Of a stretch of DNA of 64,000 nt, positions 16,858-25,065 are shown piece by piece. Below the pieces are notes generated by a model, which ran no database searches, was not told the origin of the DNA, and worked only from the letters and a program-made list of their open reading frames with translations. Every line of letters starts with the position of its first letter. Position 1 is the first letter of the stretch. Location: assembly GCF_002007205.1 (NCBI RefSeq), contig NZ_LAZS01000012.1, positions 682,001 through 746,000 of the forward strand, in the 5' to 3' direction. Source of the stretch: Ensifer adhaerens (GTDB lineage Bacteria; Pseudomonadota; Alphaproteobacteria; Rhizobiales; Rhizobiaceae). The position numbers and the translations under genes are program-made.

Positions 16858-17063
16858 GGCTTGCTCCGATCATGGATCCCGGCAACGGCGCAGGCCGGGC
16901 AATAGCCGATGATGCCGGTGAGGACAAAGGTGAGGGCCGATACGCCCACCAACAATGCGATCCACCCGCTCAGAAAACTGTATGCCAGCACCGCGGCGCC
17001 AATCCCGAGACCAATCCGCACTGCCTGCTGCCCTATACCGATATTCTTGCGAAAAAATGCCAT
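16854..17063 (-). CDS. DUF2892 (YgaP-like) small inner-membrane protein
   Basis: The 69-residue protein has the DUF2892 pattern: a charged start (MAFFRKNIGIGQQAVRIGLG), two hydrophobic spans, and the GYCPACA segment near the end. DUF2892 domains occur alone or fused to rhodanese domains (YgaP) and are implicated in sulfur or cyanide-related chemistry, though the isolated domain has no proven activity. Its stop overlaps the ECF sigma start by four bases, so both are co-translated. Given this coupling, a sensory or anti-sigma role is possible but only inferred. Confidence 0.75.
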   Translation of the reverse strand: MAFFRKNIGIGQQAVRIGLGIGAAVLAYSFLSGWIALLVGVSALTFVLTGIIGYCPACAVAGIHDRSKP

Positions 17064-17218
17064 GCAACATCTCCGATGCAAACCGAGACCGGTCGTCTCG
17101 GTCATAAGAGGCGCGGAGCATGGAAAAGGATTCGCGGCGGCACGATTTTTTCTCAGCTTCCGATACATCGGCAAGGGTAACGAAGGCGCTTGCCCGTACA
17201 ACCGTGTCATTCCTGGTC

Positions 17219-17710
17219 TCAGGCGGAGGGCCTCAAGGTTTTTTCGAAGTGGTGGGTCCGGACCGAAAATCTGTGTTCGACCCCGCCTGGAACCCACAAG
17301 GTATCTTCGAAGGAAGACGCGAGGTGCCATCCCGCGCGCTGATAGAACCTTTCCGCGCGGCTATTGCCGGCGGTGCAGAAGAGCTCTGCTTTCTGCTCTC
17401 CGTTTTTCAACAGCAGATTTTCCGCGAAGGATAGCAAGGTCCGGGCCGTTCCGGCGTCGCGGGCACTTCTGCTGACATAGAGCTTGACCACTTCCGCCCC
17501 CTTCAGCGAAACGAACCCTATTGGTGCGATGTCAACGGCCACGTAAAAGGAGTCCAGCGCCTCCTCCAGCCATAGCGAAAAGTGCTCGGGTGTCCGAAAC
17601 GCAAGGATGCCTTGGGGAACGAGATCGGCGTGACTATCGTGCCAGCCCTCGTGCCACAACCGCAAGATTTCCGGCTTGTCGTCCGCCCGCATCGGCCGAA
17701 TATCGCACAT
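17219..17710 (-). CDS. GNAT-family N-acetyltransferase
   Basis: The 163-residue protein has the GNAT fold: an IRPMRADD start, a VAVDIAPIGFVSLKGAEV strand pair, a VKLYVSRSARDAGTARTLL acetyl-CoA loop in the RxxGxA/G style, and the NSRAERFYQRAGW motif near the end. It transfers acetyl groups from acetyl-CoA to an unknown amine. The start at 17710 is chosen because GGGAGGAG lies at ideal distance; a longer frame adds 13 residues without an RBS. It is monocistronic and divergent from the TolC-like gene. Confidence 0.82.
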   Translation of the reverse strand: MCDIRPMRADDKPEILRLWHEGWHDSHADLVPQGILAFRTPEHFSLWLEEALDSFYVAVDIAPIGFVSLKGAEVVKLYVSRSARDAGTARTLLSFAENLLLKNGEQKAELFCTAGNSRAERFYQRAGWHLASSFEDTLWVPGGVEHRFSVRTHHFEKTLRPSA

Positions 17711-18024
17711 CGCAAACTCCTCCCATTGGAAAACTGGCCTGACGATCACAGCCGTAAGTCGTGGCCTTTCCCATGCTCGTGGGAGGTCCGCTTGTGGTCC
17801 GCTGAGGTATCCAGATTGCCTGCCATCCCCAACGGCAGAACCTCACGGTAGCAGGGGCAGGGACCGACGCCAATCTCGGCAGTCGTGTCCCCGCCACGTC
17901 GTCGGTCAAATACCGTTCGGCCGCTGGCCGTCTCTCGACGCGCCCCGACGAACGTTTCCGTGCCCTCGATCCGGATCGCTTCGCTGCCGGCGCGATCCGG
18001 ATTCCCAACGGAGATTCCTGTTCG
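17711..18024. other. Divergent intergenic region between acetyltransferase and TolC-like genes
   Basis: This 314-bp stretch must contain the promoters of both flanking genes. No clear consensus promoter or operator was found by eye. Arginine-rich open frames crossing it resemble antisense or spacer translation, not proteins. Confidence 0.45.
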
Positions 18025-19326
18025 ATGAAACGAATACTGGTGGCCCTGGTTGCAATGATTTCGCCGATTGCCATGGGGCAGGCGCATGCCGAGCCGCTTT
18101 CAAGCGCTTTGGCGAAGGCCTACCGCAACAACCCGACGCTCAACGCATCGAGAGCCGGGGTGCGCGCAAGCGCGTACGATATCGATATCGCAAGGTCGGC
18201 GATGCAGCCGAAGATCGCCTGGCGCAGCGGGATCGGCTACGACACCAATGCAGCCAGCAATCGCGGCACGTTTGGCATCGTTCTCGATCAGACCCTCTTC
18301 GACGGACTGCAGACGACAAACAATGTCGAGGTCAACAAGGTACGGCTGCGCGCAGCCGAGGAAAACACCCGCAACACCGAACAGAATATCCTGTTCGAGG
18401 CGACGGAAGCCTACATGGACGTCGTGCTGGCGCGCCGCATCGCCGCGTTGCGCAAGCAGGATCTCGATTTCCTCAAGGAACTCACGCGATCCGAGACCGC
18501 CCGCCATACTGCGGGAGAACGGACACGAACGAACATCGCCCAGGCCGAGGCCCGCCGCGCCGCAGCGCAGGCGGAGCTGAGCCTCGCCCACGCCGAGGTC
18601 AAACGCGCCCAGGCCACCTACAGGCAGATCATCGGCGACGAGCCCGGGAAGCTTATCGGCGGAAAGGTTCCGTTGAAAATGCTGCCTGCCAATCTCGACC
18701 GGGCGCTGGCGATAGCGGCGAAGCAGCATCCCGCCCTTCTTGCAAAACGGCACCTTGCGGAAGGAGCCATGTTCGATGTTGCCGTCAGCGAGGGAAAACT
18801 CCTGCCTCGCGTCAATGGTGCGATTGGAATCGGGAGAGGACACGATGACGCCGGCGTGATCAACGCGATGAGGTTCGACGGATCGGGGACAGAGCGCAAG
18901 GTCGGCATCGAGATAAAGGTGCCCGTCTACCATGGCGGGAAGGCGGCGGCGGAAGTGCGTCGGTCGAAAGAGAGCCTCGGGAACGCGCACTTCACTGTCG
19001 ATGTTCAGCACGCTGAAGTTCAGGCGAAGGCGGCCTCTGCCTGGGCGCAATACCAGGGAGCCCTCGCGACCGCGTCCGCCAGCCGGGCGGCGGTCAAGGC
19101 GGCAACAATGGCCAAGGACGGCATGATGGAAGAACAGGCGATCGGCCAGCGCACCCTCCTCGACGTTCTCCAAGCCCAGGCCGATGTGGTGAAAGCGCAG
19201 GTGAAACTTGCCAACGCCGAGCGCGACACAGTGGTCGGCGGGTACCGAATCCTCTCCGCCATCGGCAGGCTGGGCGCCAGGGACCTGGGCATAGTGGCGA
19301 AACGGACGGATGCCGAAGGGCGCTGA
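18025..19326 (+). CDS. TolC-family outer membrane efflux protein
   Basis: The 433-residue protein has a signal peptide ending near GQAHA, then two outer-membrane-factor repeats: LSSALAKAYRNNPTLNASRAGVRAS at the start and a second repeat near LDRALAIAAKQHPALLAKRHLAEGA. Long alpha-helical segments rich in Ala, Glu and Gln (QAEARRAAAQAEL and similar) form the periplasmic tunnel. TolC proteins are trimeric exit ducts for type I secretion or RND/MFS efflux. No periplasmic adaptor or inner-membrane pump gene is next to it, so it probably pairs with a pump elsewhere. Confidence 0.88.
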   Translation: MKRILVALVAMISPIAMGQAHAEPLSSALAKAYRNNPTLNASRAGVRASAYDIDIARSAMQPKIAWRSGIGYDTNAASNRGTFGIVLDQTLFDGLQTTNNVEVNKVRLRAAEENTRNTEQNILFEATEAYMDVVLARRIAALRKQDLDFLKELTRSETARHTAGERTRTNIAQAEARRAAAQAELSLAHAEVKRAQATYRQIIGDEPGKLIGGKVPLKMLPANLDRALAIAAKQHPALLAKRHLAEGAMFDVAVSEGKLLPRVNGAIGIGRGHDDAGVINAMRFDGSGTERKVGIEIKVPVYHGGKAAAEVRRSKESLGNAHFTVDVQHAEVQAKAASAWAQYQGALATASASRAAVKAATMAKDGMMEEQAIGQRTLLDVLQAQADVVKAQVKLANAERDTVVGGYRILSAIGRLGARDLGIVAKRTDAEGR

Positions 19327-19349
19327 GCGGACGCGCCTTTCATTCTTGC

Positions 19350-19369
19350 GCCGCGGCCTTGGCCGCGGC
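19350..19369. terminator. GC-rich hairpin downstream of the TolC-like gene
   Basis: GCCGCGGCC and GGCCGCGGC are complementary around a TT centre, 24 bp after the stop codon. There is no clear T-run, so it is a weak or Rho-assisted 3' end. Confidence 0.4.
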
Positions 19370-19525
19370 GGCTCGGTTACACGCCTCTCGAGACTCTGAC
19401 GGATGCACACAATCTTCCGGTCGGACGACCGCATTCGACCTGGAGACGCTGAGCGATTCGGCCTGCCCGTAGTGCGCCGAGCGCTGGTCTTGGCGGGTGT
19501 CTGAAGGCTGGCCGCAACAGCGATC

Positions 19526-19978
19526 CTATCCGAATGTCTCGATCCCCTCCGTCAGGTCATACCATGTGTGCCGGCGCGAGGCCCAGAAGACGGCGGCCGG
19601 CGGCGGAAACTCTGGGTCCGCAAAACACCCGACCGAGACCACCACCGCATCCGAAAGGGCTTCCGCCTCCATGTAGACGAGCGTCCCACATGTCGGGCAG
19701 AAGGTCTGGTCCACCCAGCGTCCCGAGCTGCCGTTGCGTCGCCATACCCGGCGTTCGCCTTCTATGTTGGCGATGGCTTGCTTGGAAAATCGGGCGCGGT
19801 AACCGAAACCGGATCCCGTTGCCCGCTGGCATTCCAGGCACGCGCAGGCATAGACGCGCGCGGGAGGACCGGTAACCGTCATCTTCAGACCACCGCACGC
19901 ACAGCGTGCCGTTCTCTTGCCGGTGTCTTCCGCATCCTGCGGTCGTCCATGTTCTTGCAGGCGATCGCTCGTGCTCAT
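19526..19978 (-). CDS. GFA (glutathione-dependent formaldehyde-activating-like) family protein
   Basis: The 150-residue protein has the GFA zinc-binding cysteine pattern: CACGG near residue 26, CACLECQRATG near 45-52, and TFCPTCGT near 98-104, with FGYRARFSKQAI between. The fold is related to Mss4 and binds zinc. Members were proposed to act on S-hydroxymethyl-glutathione, but most remain untested. The start at 19978 overlaps (ATGA) a short truncated NAD-binding frame at 19975-20109, so it may be translated by coupling to that remnant. Confidence 0.85.
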   Translation of the reverse strand: MSTSDRLQEHGRPQDAEDTGKRTARCACGGLKMTVTGPPARVYACACLECQRATGSGFGYRARFSKQAIANIEGERRVWRRNGSSGRWVDQTFCPTCGTLVYMEAEALSDAVVVSVGCFADPEFPPPAAVFWASRRHTWYDLTEGIETFG

Positions 19979-20109
19979 CGCATGCACCTTCCAGGAGCCG
20001 CGAAGTCGCCCCGCAGATGGCCTGCGGTGACGGCTTCCAGCCTGTTCGAAAATACCCGGGCGACTGCAGGCCCCATGCGCCCCGCGCCGACAGCACCTAT
20101 ATTGATCAT
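19975..20109 (-). pseudogene. Truncated NAD(P)-binding oxidoreductase remnant
   Basis: The 44-residue frame begins like an NADPH-dependent F420-reductase or 6-phosphogluconate-type Rossmann protein (INIGAVGAGRMGPAVARVFSN, a GxGxxG fold with following helix) and then stops, overlapping the GFA start. Intact members are about 200 residues or more. It lies divergent from an HxlR regulator at 20247, a common arrangement for such dehydrogenases. A deletion removing the body of the enzyme and bringing in the GFA gene explains the layout. The Rossmann identity is by motif only. Confidence 0.5.
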
Positions 20110-20204
20110 GAACGATAACTCCGATTGGCTGGGGAGCACGGTCATCGCGCGCCCGACAAAGCTGCCGTCCAATAGGAGCGGTTTTCGGAGCCTGTAAATT
20201 ACGC

Positions 20205-20214
20205 ACTTTAAAGT
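20205..20214. promoter_or_regulatory. Palindrome upstream of the HxlR gene
   Basis: The perfect 10-bp palindrome ACTTTAAAGT sits between the divergent dehydrogenase remnant and the HxlR gene, flanked by TTAC and GTAA motifs. It is a plausible HxlR operator, but short. Confidence 0.35.
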
Positions 20215-20246
20215 AAGCGGTAACTCGGACGTAAGGAGCATTGCGA

Positions 20247-20621
20247 GTGAAACGGTTGCAGCAGGACGATTGCGGCTTTGCTTCGGCGCTGAACGCAATA
20301 GGCGGCAAATGGAAGACGCTCATTTTGTGGGAGGTCAACATCGAACCACGCCGCTTCGGTGAATTGCGGCGGCTCCTTCCGGGCATCAGTGAAAAGGTCC
20401 TCACTCAGCAGCTTCGCGAAATGGAAGCTGATTGCCTTGTTCGCCGTGAGGTCTTCCCGGGCGCTGTACAAAAGGTCGAGTATTCGGCGACGGAGTTTGG
20501 GAAGTCCCTGAACGCTGCGGTCACGGTCTTGTCGACGTGGGGCAAGGAGCATCAGGCGAGGCTGGCCTCGAAGGGCGGCGGACATGGCGAGGTCGGTGCG
20601 CCCGTGCTGGCCGAGGCCTGA
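20247..20621 (+). CDS. HxlR-family transcriptional regulator
   Basis: The 124-residue winged helix protein has the family opening (DDCGFASALNAIGGKWKTLILWE) with the N-terminal cysteine, then FGELRRLLPGISEKVLTQQLREME and a wing ending KVEYSATEFGKSL. The GTG at 20247 has GGAG eight bases upstream and is preferred over an upstream TTG. HxlR proteins respond to electrophiles or oxidants and usually control a divergent oxidoreductase. Here the divergent partner is only a 44-residue remnant followed by a GFA gene, so the regulator may have lost its target or now control the GFA gene. Confidence 0.85.
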   Translation: MKRLQQDDCGFASALNAIGGKWKTLILWEVNIEPRRFGELRRLLPGISEKVLTQQLREMEADCLVRREVFPGAVQKVEYSATEFGKSLNAAVTVLSTWGKEHQARLASKGGGHGEVGAPVLAEA

Positions 20622-20773
20622 TATCTCATTTTTCGCCGGAGACTGTCGCGCCGGCCGCGTTCCAGCGCCGTCTTGTCGGATGCGGCGGCCAAGGACGCTG
20701 CCACCGCAATCCGACTGCAGTCATTGTGCAGGCACGCAGGAAATTTCAAGCCTGCGGGTCATCGTGGCCCCGC

Positions 20774-21073
20774 CTACGGGTCACGATGCTCGGGCATTTC
20801 CTTGAGCTGATCCTTGGTCCATGTCGTCACGGCGTGGACGTCGCCGTCCTCGTCCCGCATGAAGTCGAGATCGGCAAGGGGGACGGCGACCGGTTTTGCA
20901 CCGATGCCGAGGAAACCGCCGACGTCGATGATGACGGTGCTCGCCACACCCACGCCATGGACATGATCAACCGTGCCGACCTTGTCGTCATCTGCTCCGT
21001 AAACGGTTGCGCCTTCCAGAACAGCCGGCGTCAGTTCCGTGGCTGGCAGGCGTACGTGACCAGTGTGATCCAT
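20774..21073 (-). CDS. PRC-barrel domain protein
   Basis: The 99-residue protein is essentially one PRC-barrel: LEGATVYGADDDKVGTVD, a VIIDVGGFLGIGAKPVAVPLADLDF core, and a C-terminal TTWTKDQLKEMPEH tail found in stress-related rhizobial paralogues. PRC-barrels are small beta-barrels found in photosynthetic reaction centre H subunit, in RimM, and in stand-alone proteins of unclear function, where they may bind RNA or protein. It is monocistronic and has an RBS (AAGGAG-type) before the ATG. Confidence 0.8.
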   Translation of the reverse strand: MDHTGHVRLPATELTPAVLEGATVYGADDDKVGTVDHVHGVGVASTVIIDVGGFLGIGAKPVAVPLADLDFMRDEDGDVHAVTTWTKDQLKEMPEHRDP

Positions 21074-21206
21074 CTTGGTTCTCCTTTGATATCACACGGG
21101 GAGAACCGGGATGAGAACCAACGGTTCCATACGATCGCTTATGAGGTCGACAAAAAGGATGACTGCCTGGAGGGACCCGCGGCTTTCCGGCCCGCCCAAC
21201 ATTGCT

Positions 21207-22229
21207 CTATCGTCGTGGCGGCGGCGGCCCGACGGAGTTGCGGATCACCAGGTCTGGCCTCAACAGGATTTCGGTTTCGGAAGGGGCCCGGTCAGAAAGC
21301 AGTTCCAATAGCAGCGCCATCGCGTGCTTGCCGATGGCGGTGCGGGGCTGGCGGATGGTCGTCAGCGACGGGGACATGAAACCCGCCTGCGGGACATCGT
21401 CGAAGCCAGTGACGGAAAAGTCCTGCGGTATGTCATAGCCACGCGCCTTGAGGCCGAGTGTCACGCCCAGCGCAGTCTGGTCGTTGACGCACATGAAGGC
21501 GGTCGGAAGGTCGTCACGCATGAAGAGCTGTTCCAGCGCCAGCCTGCCGCTTTCCACCGTCCCATCGCCTTCCAGGATCAGCTGGCGGTTTACGGGAAGC
21601 CCGGCCGCGGCGAGACCGGCTTCGTATCCGGATCGACGCCGGCCATAGGCGAGGCGGGTATGGGAATCCCCGATGAAGGCGATACGCCGGTGCCCTTCGG
21701 ATATCAGGAGGTCGACAACTTTGCGGGCGCCCTCGACATCATCGACCCCGACATAGGGAATGCCGCCGTTGAAGACCGGCTCGAAGACGCCGACGGTCGG
21801 CGGCAGGCGCGCCGTCAGCGTCTGATGGCCGAAGGGGAGGATGCCCGTAAACAGGATCATGCCCGCCGCCTGGTTGGAATTGAAGAATTTCAGATACTCC
21901 AGGCCACGCTGGGCGTCGTTCTGCGTATGGCCGATCAAGACGCCGTAGCCGTGTGCGCGCGCTTCGTTTTCGAGACCGACGAGGATGCTGGAGAAGTTCG
22001 GGTCGCCGATATCGGGCGCGACCACGAGGATCATGTTCGAGCGGCCGAGCCTCAGGCTGCGCGCCATCGCGTTGGGCGTGTAGCCGGTGATCGCGATCGC
22101 CTGGTTGACCTTGAGCCGGGTCGATTTGGCAACCTTCTCCGGCATGTGAATGGCCCGCGAAACGGTCGCGATCGACACTTCGGCGATCCGTGCGACGTCT
22201 TCAATGGTTGCGGGCTGGGAATTGGACAC
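21207..22229 (-). CDS. LacI-family transcriptional repressor of the adjacent ABC operon
   Basis: The GTG start at 22229, with GAGG six bases upstream, gives 340 residues, the usual LacI length; an ATG at 22316 would run into the operator. The N-terminal helix-turn-helix (ATIEDVARIAEVSIATVSRAI) and hinge are followed by a periplasmic-binding-protein-like domain with FVGRRR-type and VTGFDDVPQAGFMSPSLTTIRQP signatures. It is divergent from a ribose-type ABC operon, and a large palindrome lies between them, so it probably represses both until the sugar binds. The sugar is unknown. Confidence 0.9.
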   Translation of the reverse strand: MSNSQPATIEDVARIAEVSIATVSRAIHMPEKVAKSTRLKVNQAIAITGYTPNAMARSLRLGRSNMILVVAPDIGDPNFSSILVGLENEARAHGYGVLIGHTQNDAQRGLEYLKFFNSNQAAGMILFTGILPFGHQTLTARLPPTVGVFEPVFNGGIPYVGVDDVEGARKVVDLLISEGHRRIAFIGDSHTRLAYGRRRSGYEAGLAAAGLPVNRQLILEGDGTVESGRLALEQLFMRDDLPTAFMCVNDQTALGVTLGLKARGYDIPQDFSVTGFDDVPQAGFMSPSLTTIRQPRTAIGKHAMALLLELLSDRAPSETEILLRPDLVIRNSVGPPPPRR

Positions 22230-22316
22230 GCTTGGCCTCGGAATCTGCTGCGAGGACGTTACACAGGTTCGCCCGACGGTCAAACGAAGATGCCAAAAAA
22301 AATGTCGGGCAACCAT

Positions 22317-22356
22317 GATGTAAACCTTTACATCGGCGAGTGTAAAGGTTTACATC
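22317..22356. promoter_or_regulatory. Double LacI-type operator in a 40-bp palindrome
   Basis: Two LacI-like sites, TGTAAACCTTTACA (22319-22332) and TGTAAAGGTTTACA (22341-22354), lie 22 bp apart, or two helical turns. They form a perfect inverted repeat with 16-base arms and an 8-base centre, between the divergent repressor and ABC genes. Confidence 0.8.
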
Positions 22357-22391
22357 ATTGAAATAGCGGTGGAGGCCGCCGGGAGGGGATA

Positions 22392-23918
22392 ATGACAACG
22401 GAGCATGTCGACGGGGCTCCCGTCGTTTTGTCCGCGCGCCGGATCAGCAAATCGTTCAGCGGCGTGCAGGTCCTGTTCAGTGTCGATTTCGAGCTGCGTC
22501 AGGGCGAAATTCATGCGCTCATGGGCGAGAACGGGGCAGGCAAATCCACGCTGGTGAAGATCCTGTCAGGCTTCGAGCAGCCGACGTCGGGCGAGATCCT
22601 GCTTGACGGCAAGTCGGCAAAGCTGCCGGCCAATGGCGCCGCGGAAGCGCTCGGCATCGTCATCATCCACCAGGAATTCAATCTCGCCGAACATCTGACC
22701 GTCACCGAAAGCCTGTTTCTCGGCCGCGAGGTAACCCGTTTCGGCGTGCTCGACCGCAAGTTCATGCGCGCCGAGACCCGTCGTGTGCTCGATCTGCTGG
22801 GCTCGCATGTCGACGAGAACGCAATGATCGGCTCACTGTCGATTGCCGAAAAACAGATGGTCGAGATCGCCAAGGCCATCAGCCGCGATGCGCGTGTCGT
22901 CTTCATGGACGAGCCGACGGCGGTGCTGTCGCGCGAGGAAACGAACTTCCTGTTCCGGCTGGTGCGCAAGCTGCGCGACAAGGGAACGAGTTTCGTCTTC
23001 GTGTCGCACAAGCTCGACGAGGTGATGGAACTGACCGACCGCGTGACGGTGCTGCGTGACGGCCAGTGGATCAAGACGTCGCCGACATCCGTGCTCGACG
23101 GTGAGGCGATCGCCCAGCTGATGGTTGGCCGTGAACTCTCGAGCCTCTATGCCGCAAAGACGGAACCCGACATTGACGAGGAGGTCGTGCTCAGGGTCGC
23201 TTCCGTGTCGACGGGCTATGTCCGCGACGCAAGCTTCGAGGTTCGTCGCGGCGAAATCCTCGGCTTTTCCGGAATGATCGGTTCCGGCCGCACGGAGTTG
23301 ATGGAGGCGGTCGTCGGGTTGCGTTCGCGCCTTGCGGGGGAGGTGTTGGTTCGTGGCCAGCCCGTCGCGGCTGGTGACGTGCATGCGGCCAACAAGGCCG
23401 GTCTTGCTTATATGACCAAGGACCGCAAAGCCAAGGGACTGTTGCTCAATTCCGGCATGATGGCGAACCTGACGCTGCAGTCGCTCGGCCGGCACAGCCG
23501 TCTTGGCTATCTCGATCCCGCAAGCGAGGAGGCGGCTCTGGCGAAGGCCCGCCGCCGCTTCGATATCCGCGTCCGCGACGAAAAGATCGTGGCCGGGCGC
23601 ATGTCCGGGGGCAATCAGCAGAAGCTGCTTCTCGCCAAGGTCATGGAAACCGATCCCAGCATCATCATCATCGACGAGCCCACCCGCGGCATCGACGTCG
23701 GCACCAAGCAACAAATCTATCACTTCATCTCGGCGCTCGCCCGGGACGGCCGCTCGATCATCGTCGTCTCCTCCGAAATGCCCGAGGTCATCGGCCTTTG
23801 CAGTCGCGTGGCGGTCATGCGGGAAGGCCAGATCGCCGGAGTTCTCGAAGGGGACGAGATCTCCGAGCAGGAGATCATGCGCTACGCCGCAGGGCTGAAG
23901 AAGAAAACGGCGGCCTGA
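22392..23918 (+). CDS. Sugar ABC transporter ATP-binding protein, duplicated domain (RbsA/MglA-type)
   Basis: The 508-residue protein has two ATPase domains. The first (about 10-240) has Walker A GENGAGKST, the Q loop, LSIAEKQMVEIAKA signature and VVFMDEPTAVLS Walker B. The second (about 260-500) has a degenerate Walker A (SGMIGSGRTEL), the SGGNQQK signature and IIIIDEPTRGIDVG. This is the arrangement of carbohydrate-uptake transporter family 2 (ribose, galactose, xylose), where the second site is weak. It begins the operon with the permease and binding protein and is controlled by the LacI repressor. Confidence 0.92.
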   Translation: MTTEHVDGAPVVLSARRISKSFSGVQVLFSVDFELRQGEIHALMGENGAGKSTLVKILSGFEQPTSGEILLDGKSAKLPANGAAEALGIVIIHQEFNLAEHLTVTESLFLGREVTRFGVLDRKFMRAETRRVLDLLGSHVDENAMIGSLSIAEKQMVEIAKAISRDARVVFMDEPTAVLSREETNFLFRLVRKLRDKGTSFVFVSHKLDEVMELTDRVTVLRDGQWIKTSPTSVLDGEAIAQLMVGRELSSLYAAKTEPDIDEEVVLRVASVSTGYVRDASFEVRRGEILGFSGMIGSGRTELMEAVVGLRSRLAGEVLVRGQPVAAGDVHAANKAGLAYMTKDRKAKGLLLNSGMMANLTLQSLGRHSRLGYLDPASEEAALAKARRRFDIRVRDEKIVAGRMSGGNQQKLLLAKVMETDPSIIIIDEPTRGIDVGTKQQIYHFISALARDGRSIIVVSSEMPEVIGLCSRVAVMREGQIAGVLEGDEISEQEIMRYAAGLKKKTAA

Positions 23919-23920
23919 GC

Positions 23921-23936
23921 CGCGCCAATTGGCGCG
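23921..23936. repeat. Perfect 16-bp palindrome between ATPase and permease genes
   Basis: CGCGCCAATTGGCGCG follows the ATPase stop codon directly. Its hairpin in mRNA could tune stability or translation between the two cistrons. Confidence 0.4.
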
Positions 23937-23985
23937 AGCCCTGGCAACAACAACAAGATTCCCGACAGGTGGGACGGAGGTTCGA

Positions 23986-25002
23986 TTGGATATGAGCGTG
24001 AACCAGGAAGGCAGCCAGGAGGCCATACGCCGTCGCAGCTGGCGTGACATCGATCTGAGGGCCGTGGCGCCGTTCGTTGCGCTGGCGTTGCTGCTCCTGG
24101 TCGGCGCGCTGGTCAATCCCAACTTCATCAGCATCAACAACCTCGCCAATGTCGCGACCCGAAGCGCCTTCATCGCCATCATCGCCGTCGGCGCGACTTT
24201 CGTGATCTCCTCGGGCGATCTCGACCTGTCGGTTGGTGCGATGGTCGCCTTCATCGCCAGCCTGATGATCCTCTTCATGAATTCCGGCGTCATCGCTGAT
24301 CCGGTGCTGATGCTCCTGGCGGCAATCCTTTTTGCCATCGTTGCCGGCACGCTCTGTGGTCTCACCAACGGCCTGATCACGACGGTCGGCAGGATCGAAC
24401 CCTTCATCGCGACGCTTGGCACGATGGGCATCTATCGCGGGCTGACGACCTGGCTGTCGCAGGGCGGAGCGATCACGCTCAAGGAGCCTGAGCTTCAGGA
24501 GATGTATCGGCCCGCCTATTTCGGCACGATCGCCGGCGTGCCGGTCCCGATCGTCGTCATCCTTGCGGTGACCGCCGTGGCCGCCTTCATCCTCTACCGG
24601 ACGCGCTACGGGCGCCACGTCGTCGCCGTCGGCTCCAATCGCGACGTCGCGCGCTATTCGGGCATTTCCGTCAACCGCGTGCGCACGGTCGCCTTCGTCA
24701 TCCAGGGCCTCTGCGTGGCGGTCGCCGTTCTCCTCTATGTGCCGCGCCTGGGCTCGACCTCGGCGACGACGGGCATCCTGTGGGAGTTGCAGGCAATCAC
24801 CGCCGTCGTCGTCGGCGGAACGGCATTGAAAGGCGGCGCGGGGCGCGTCTGGGGAACGATCTGCGGGGCCTTCATCCTCGAACTGGTCGGCAACATCATG
24901 CTGCTGTCCAATTTCATCAGCGAATACCTGATCGGGGCCATCCAGGGCGCGATCATCATCATTGCGATGCTCGTCCAGCGCTCGCTGGTGCGGAAATCGT
25001 GA
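23986..25002 (+). CDS. Sugar ABC transporter permease (RbsC-type)
   Basis: The 338-residue membrane protein has about nine to ten hydrophobic segments and the RbsC-family signatures SSGDLDLSVGAMVAF, NGLITTVGRIEPFIATLGTM and a C-terminal VVVGGTALKGGAGRVWGT segment that contacts the ATPase. It is the homodimeric inner-membrane channel for a pentose or hexose. A TTG at 23986 lies five bases after GGAGG, and an in-frame ATG follows at 23992, so the start is uncertain by two codons. It lies between the ATPase and binding-protein genes. Confidence 0.9.
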   Translation: MDMSVNQEGSQEAIRRRSWRDIDLRAVAPFVALALLLLVGALVNPNFISINNLANVATRSAFIAIIAVGATFVISSGDLDLSVGAMVAFIASLMILFMNSGVIADPVLMLLAAILFAIVAGTLCGLTNGLITTVGRIEPFIATLGTMGIYRGLTTWLSQGGAITLKEPELQEMYRPAYFGTIAGVPVPIVVILAVTAVAAFILYRTRYGRHVVAVGSNRDVARYSGISVNRVRTVAFVIQGLCVAVAVLLYVPRLGSTSATTGILWELQAITAVVVGGTALKGGAGRVWGTICGAFILELVGNIMLLSNFISEYLIGAIQGAIIIIAMLVQRSLVRKS

Positions 25003-25005
25003 GAC

Positions 25006-25030
25006 GGCCGGGTCCACAGGTCTCCCGGCC
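25006..25030 (+). terminator. Hairpin between permease and binding-protein genes
   Basis: GGCCGGG (25006-25012) pairs with CCCGGCC (25024-25030). With no T-run it is more likely an mRNA processing or stability element than a terminator. It lies 4 bp after the permease stop. Confidence 0.45.
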
Positions 25031-25065
25031 TGCAACAGGCTGACCTGATATTTGGGAGGAACTTA

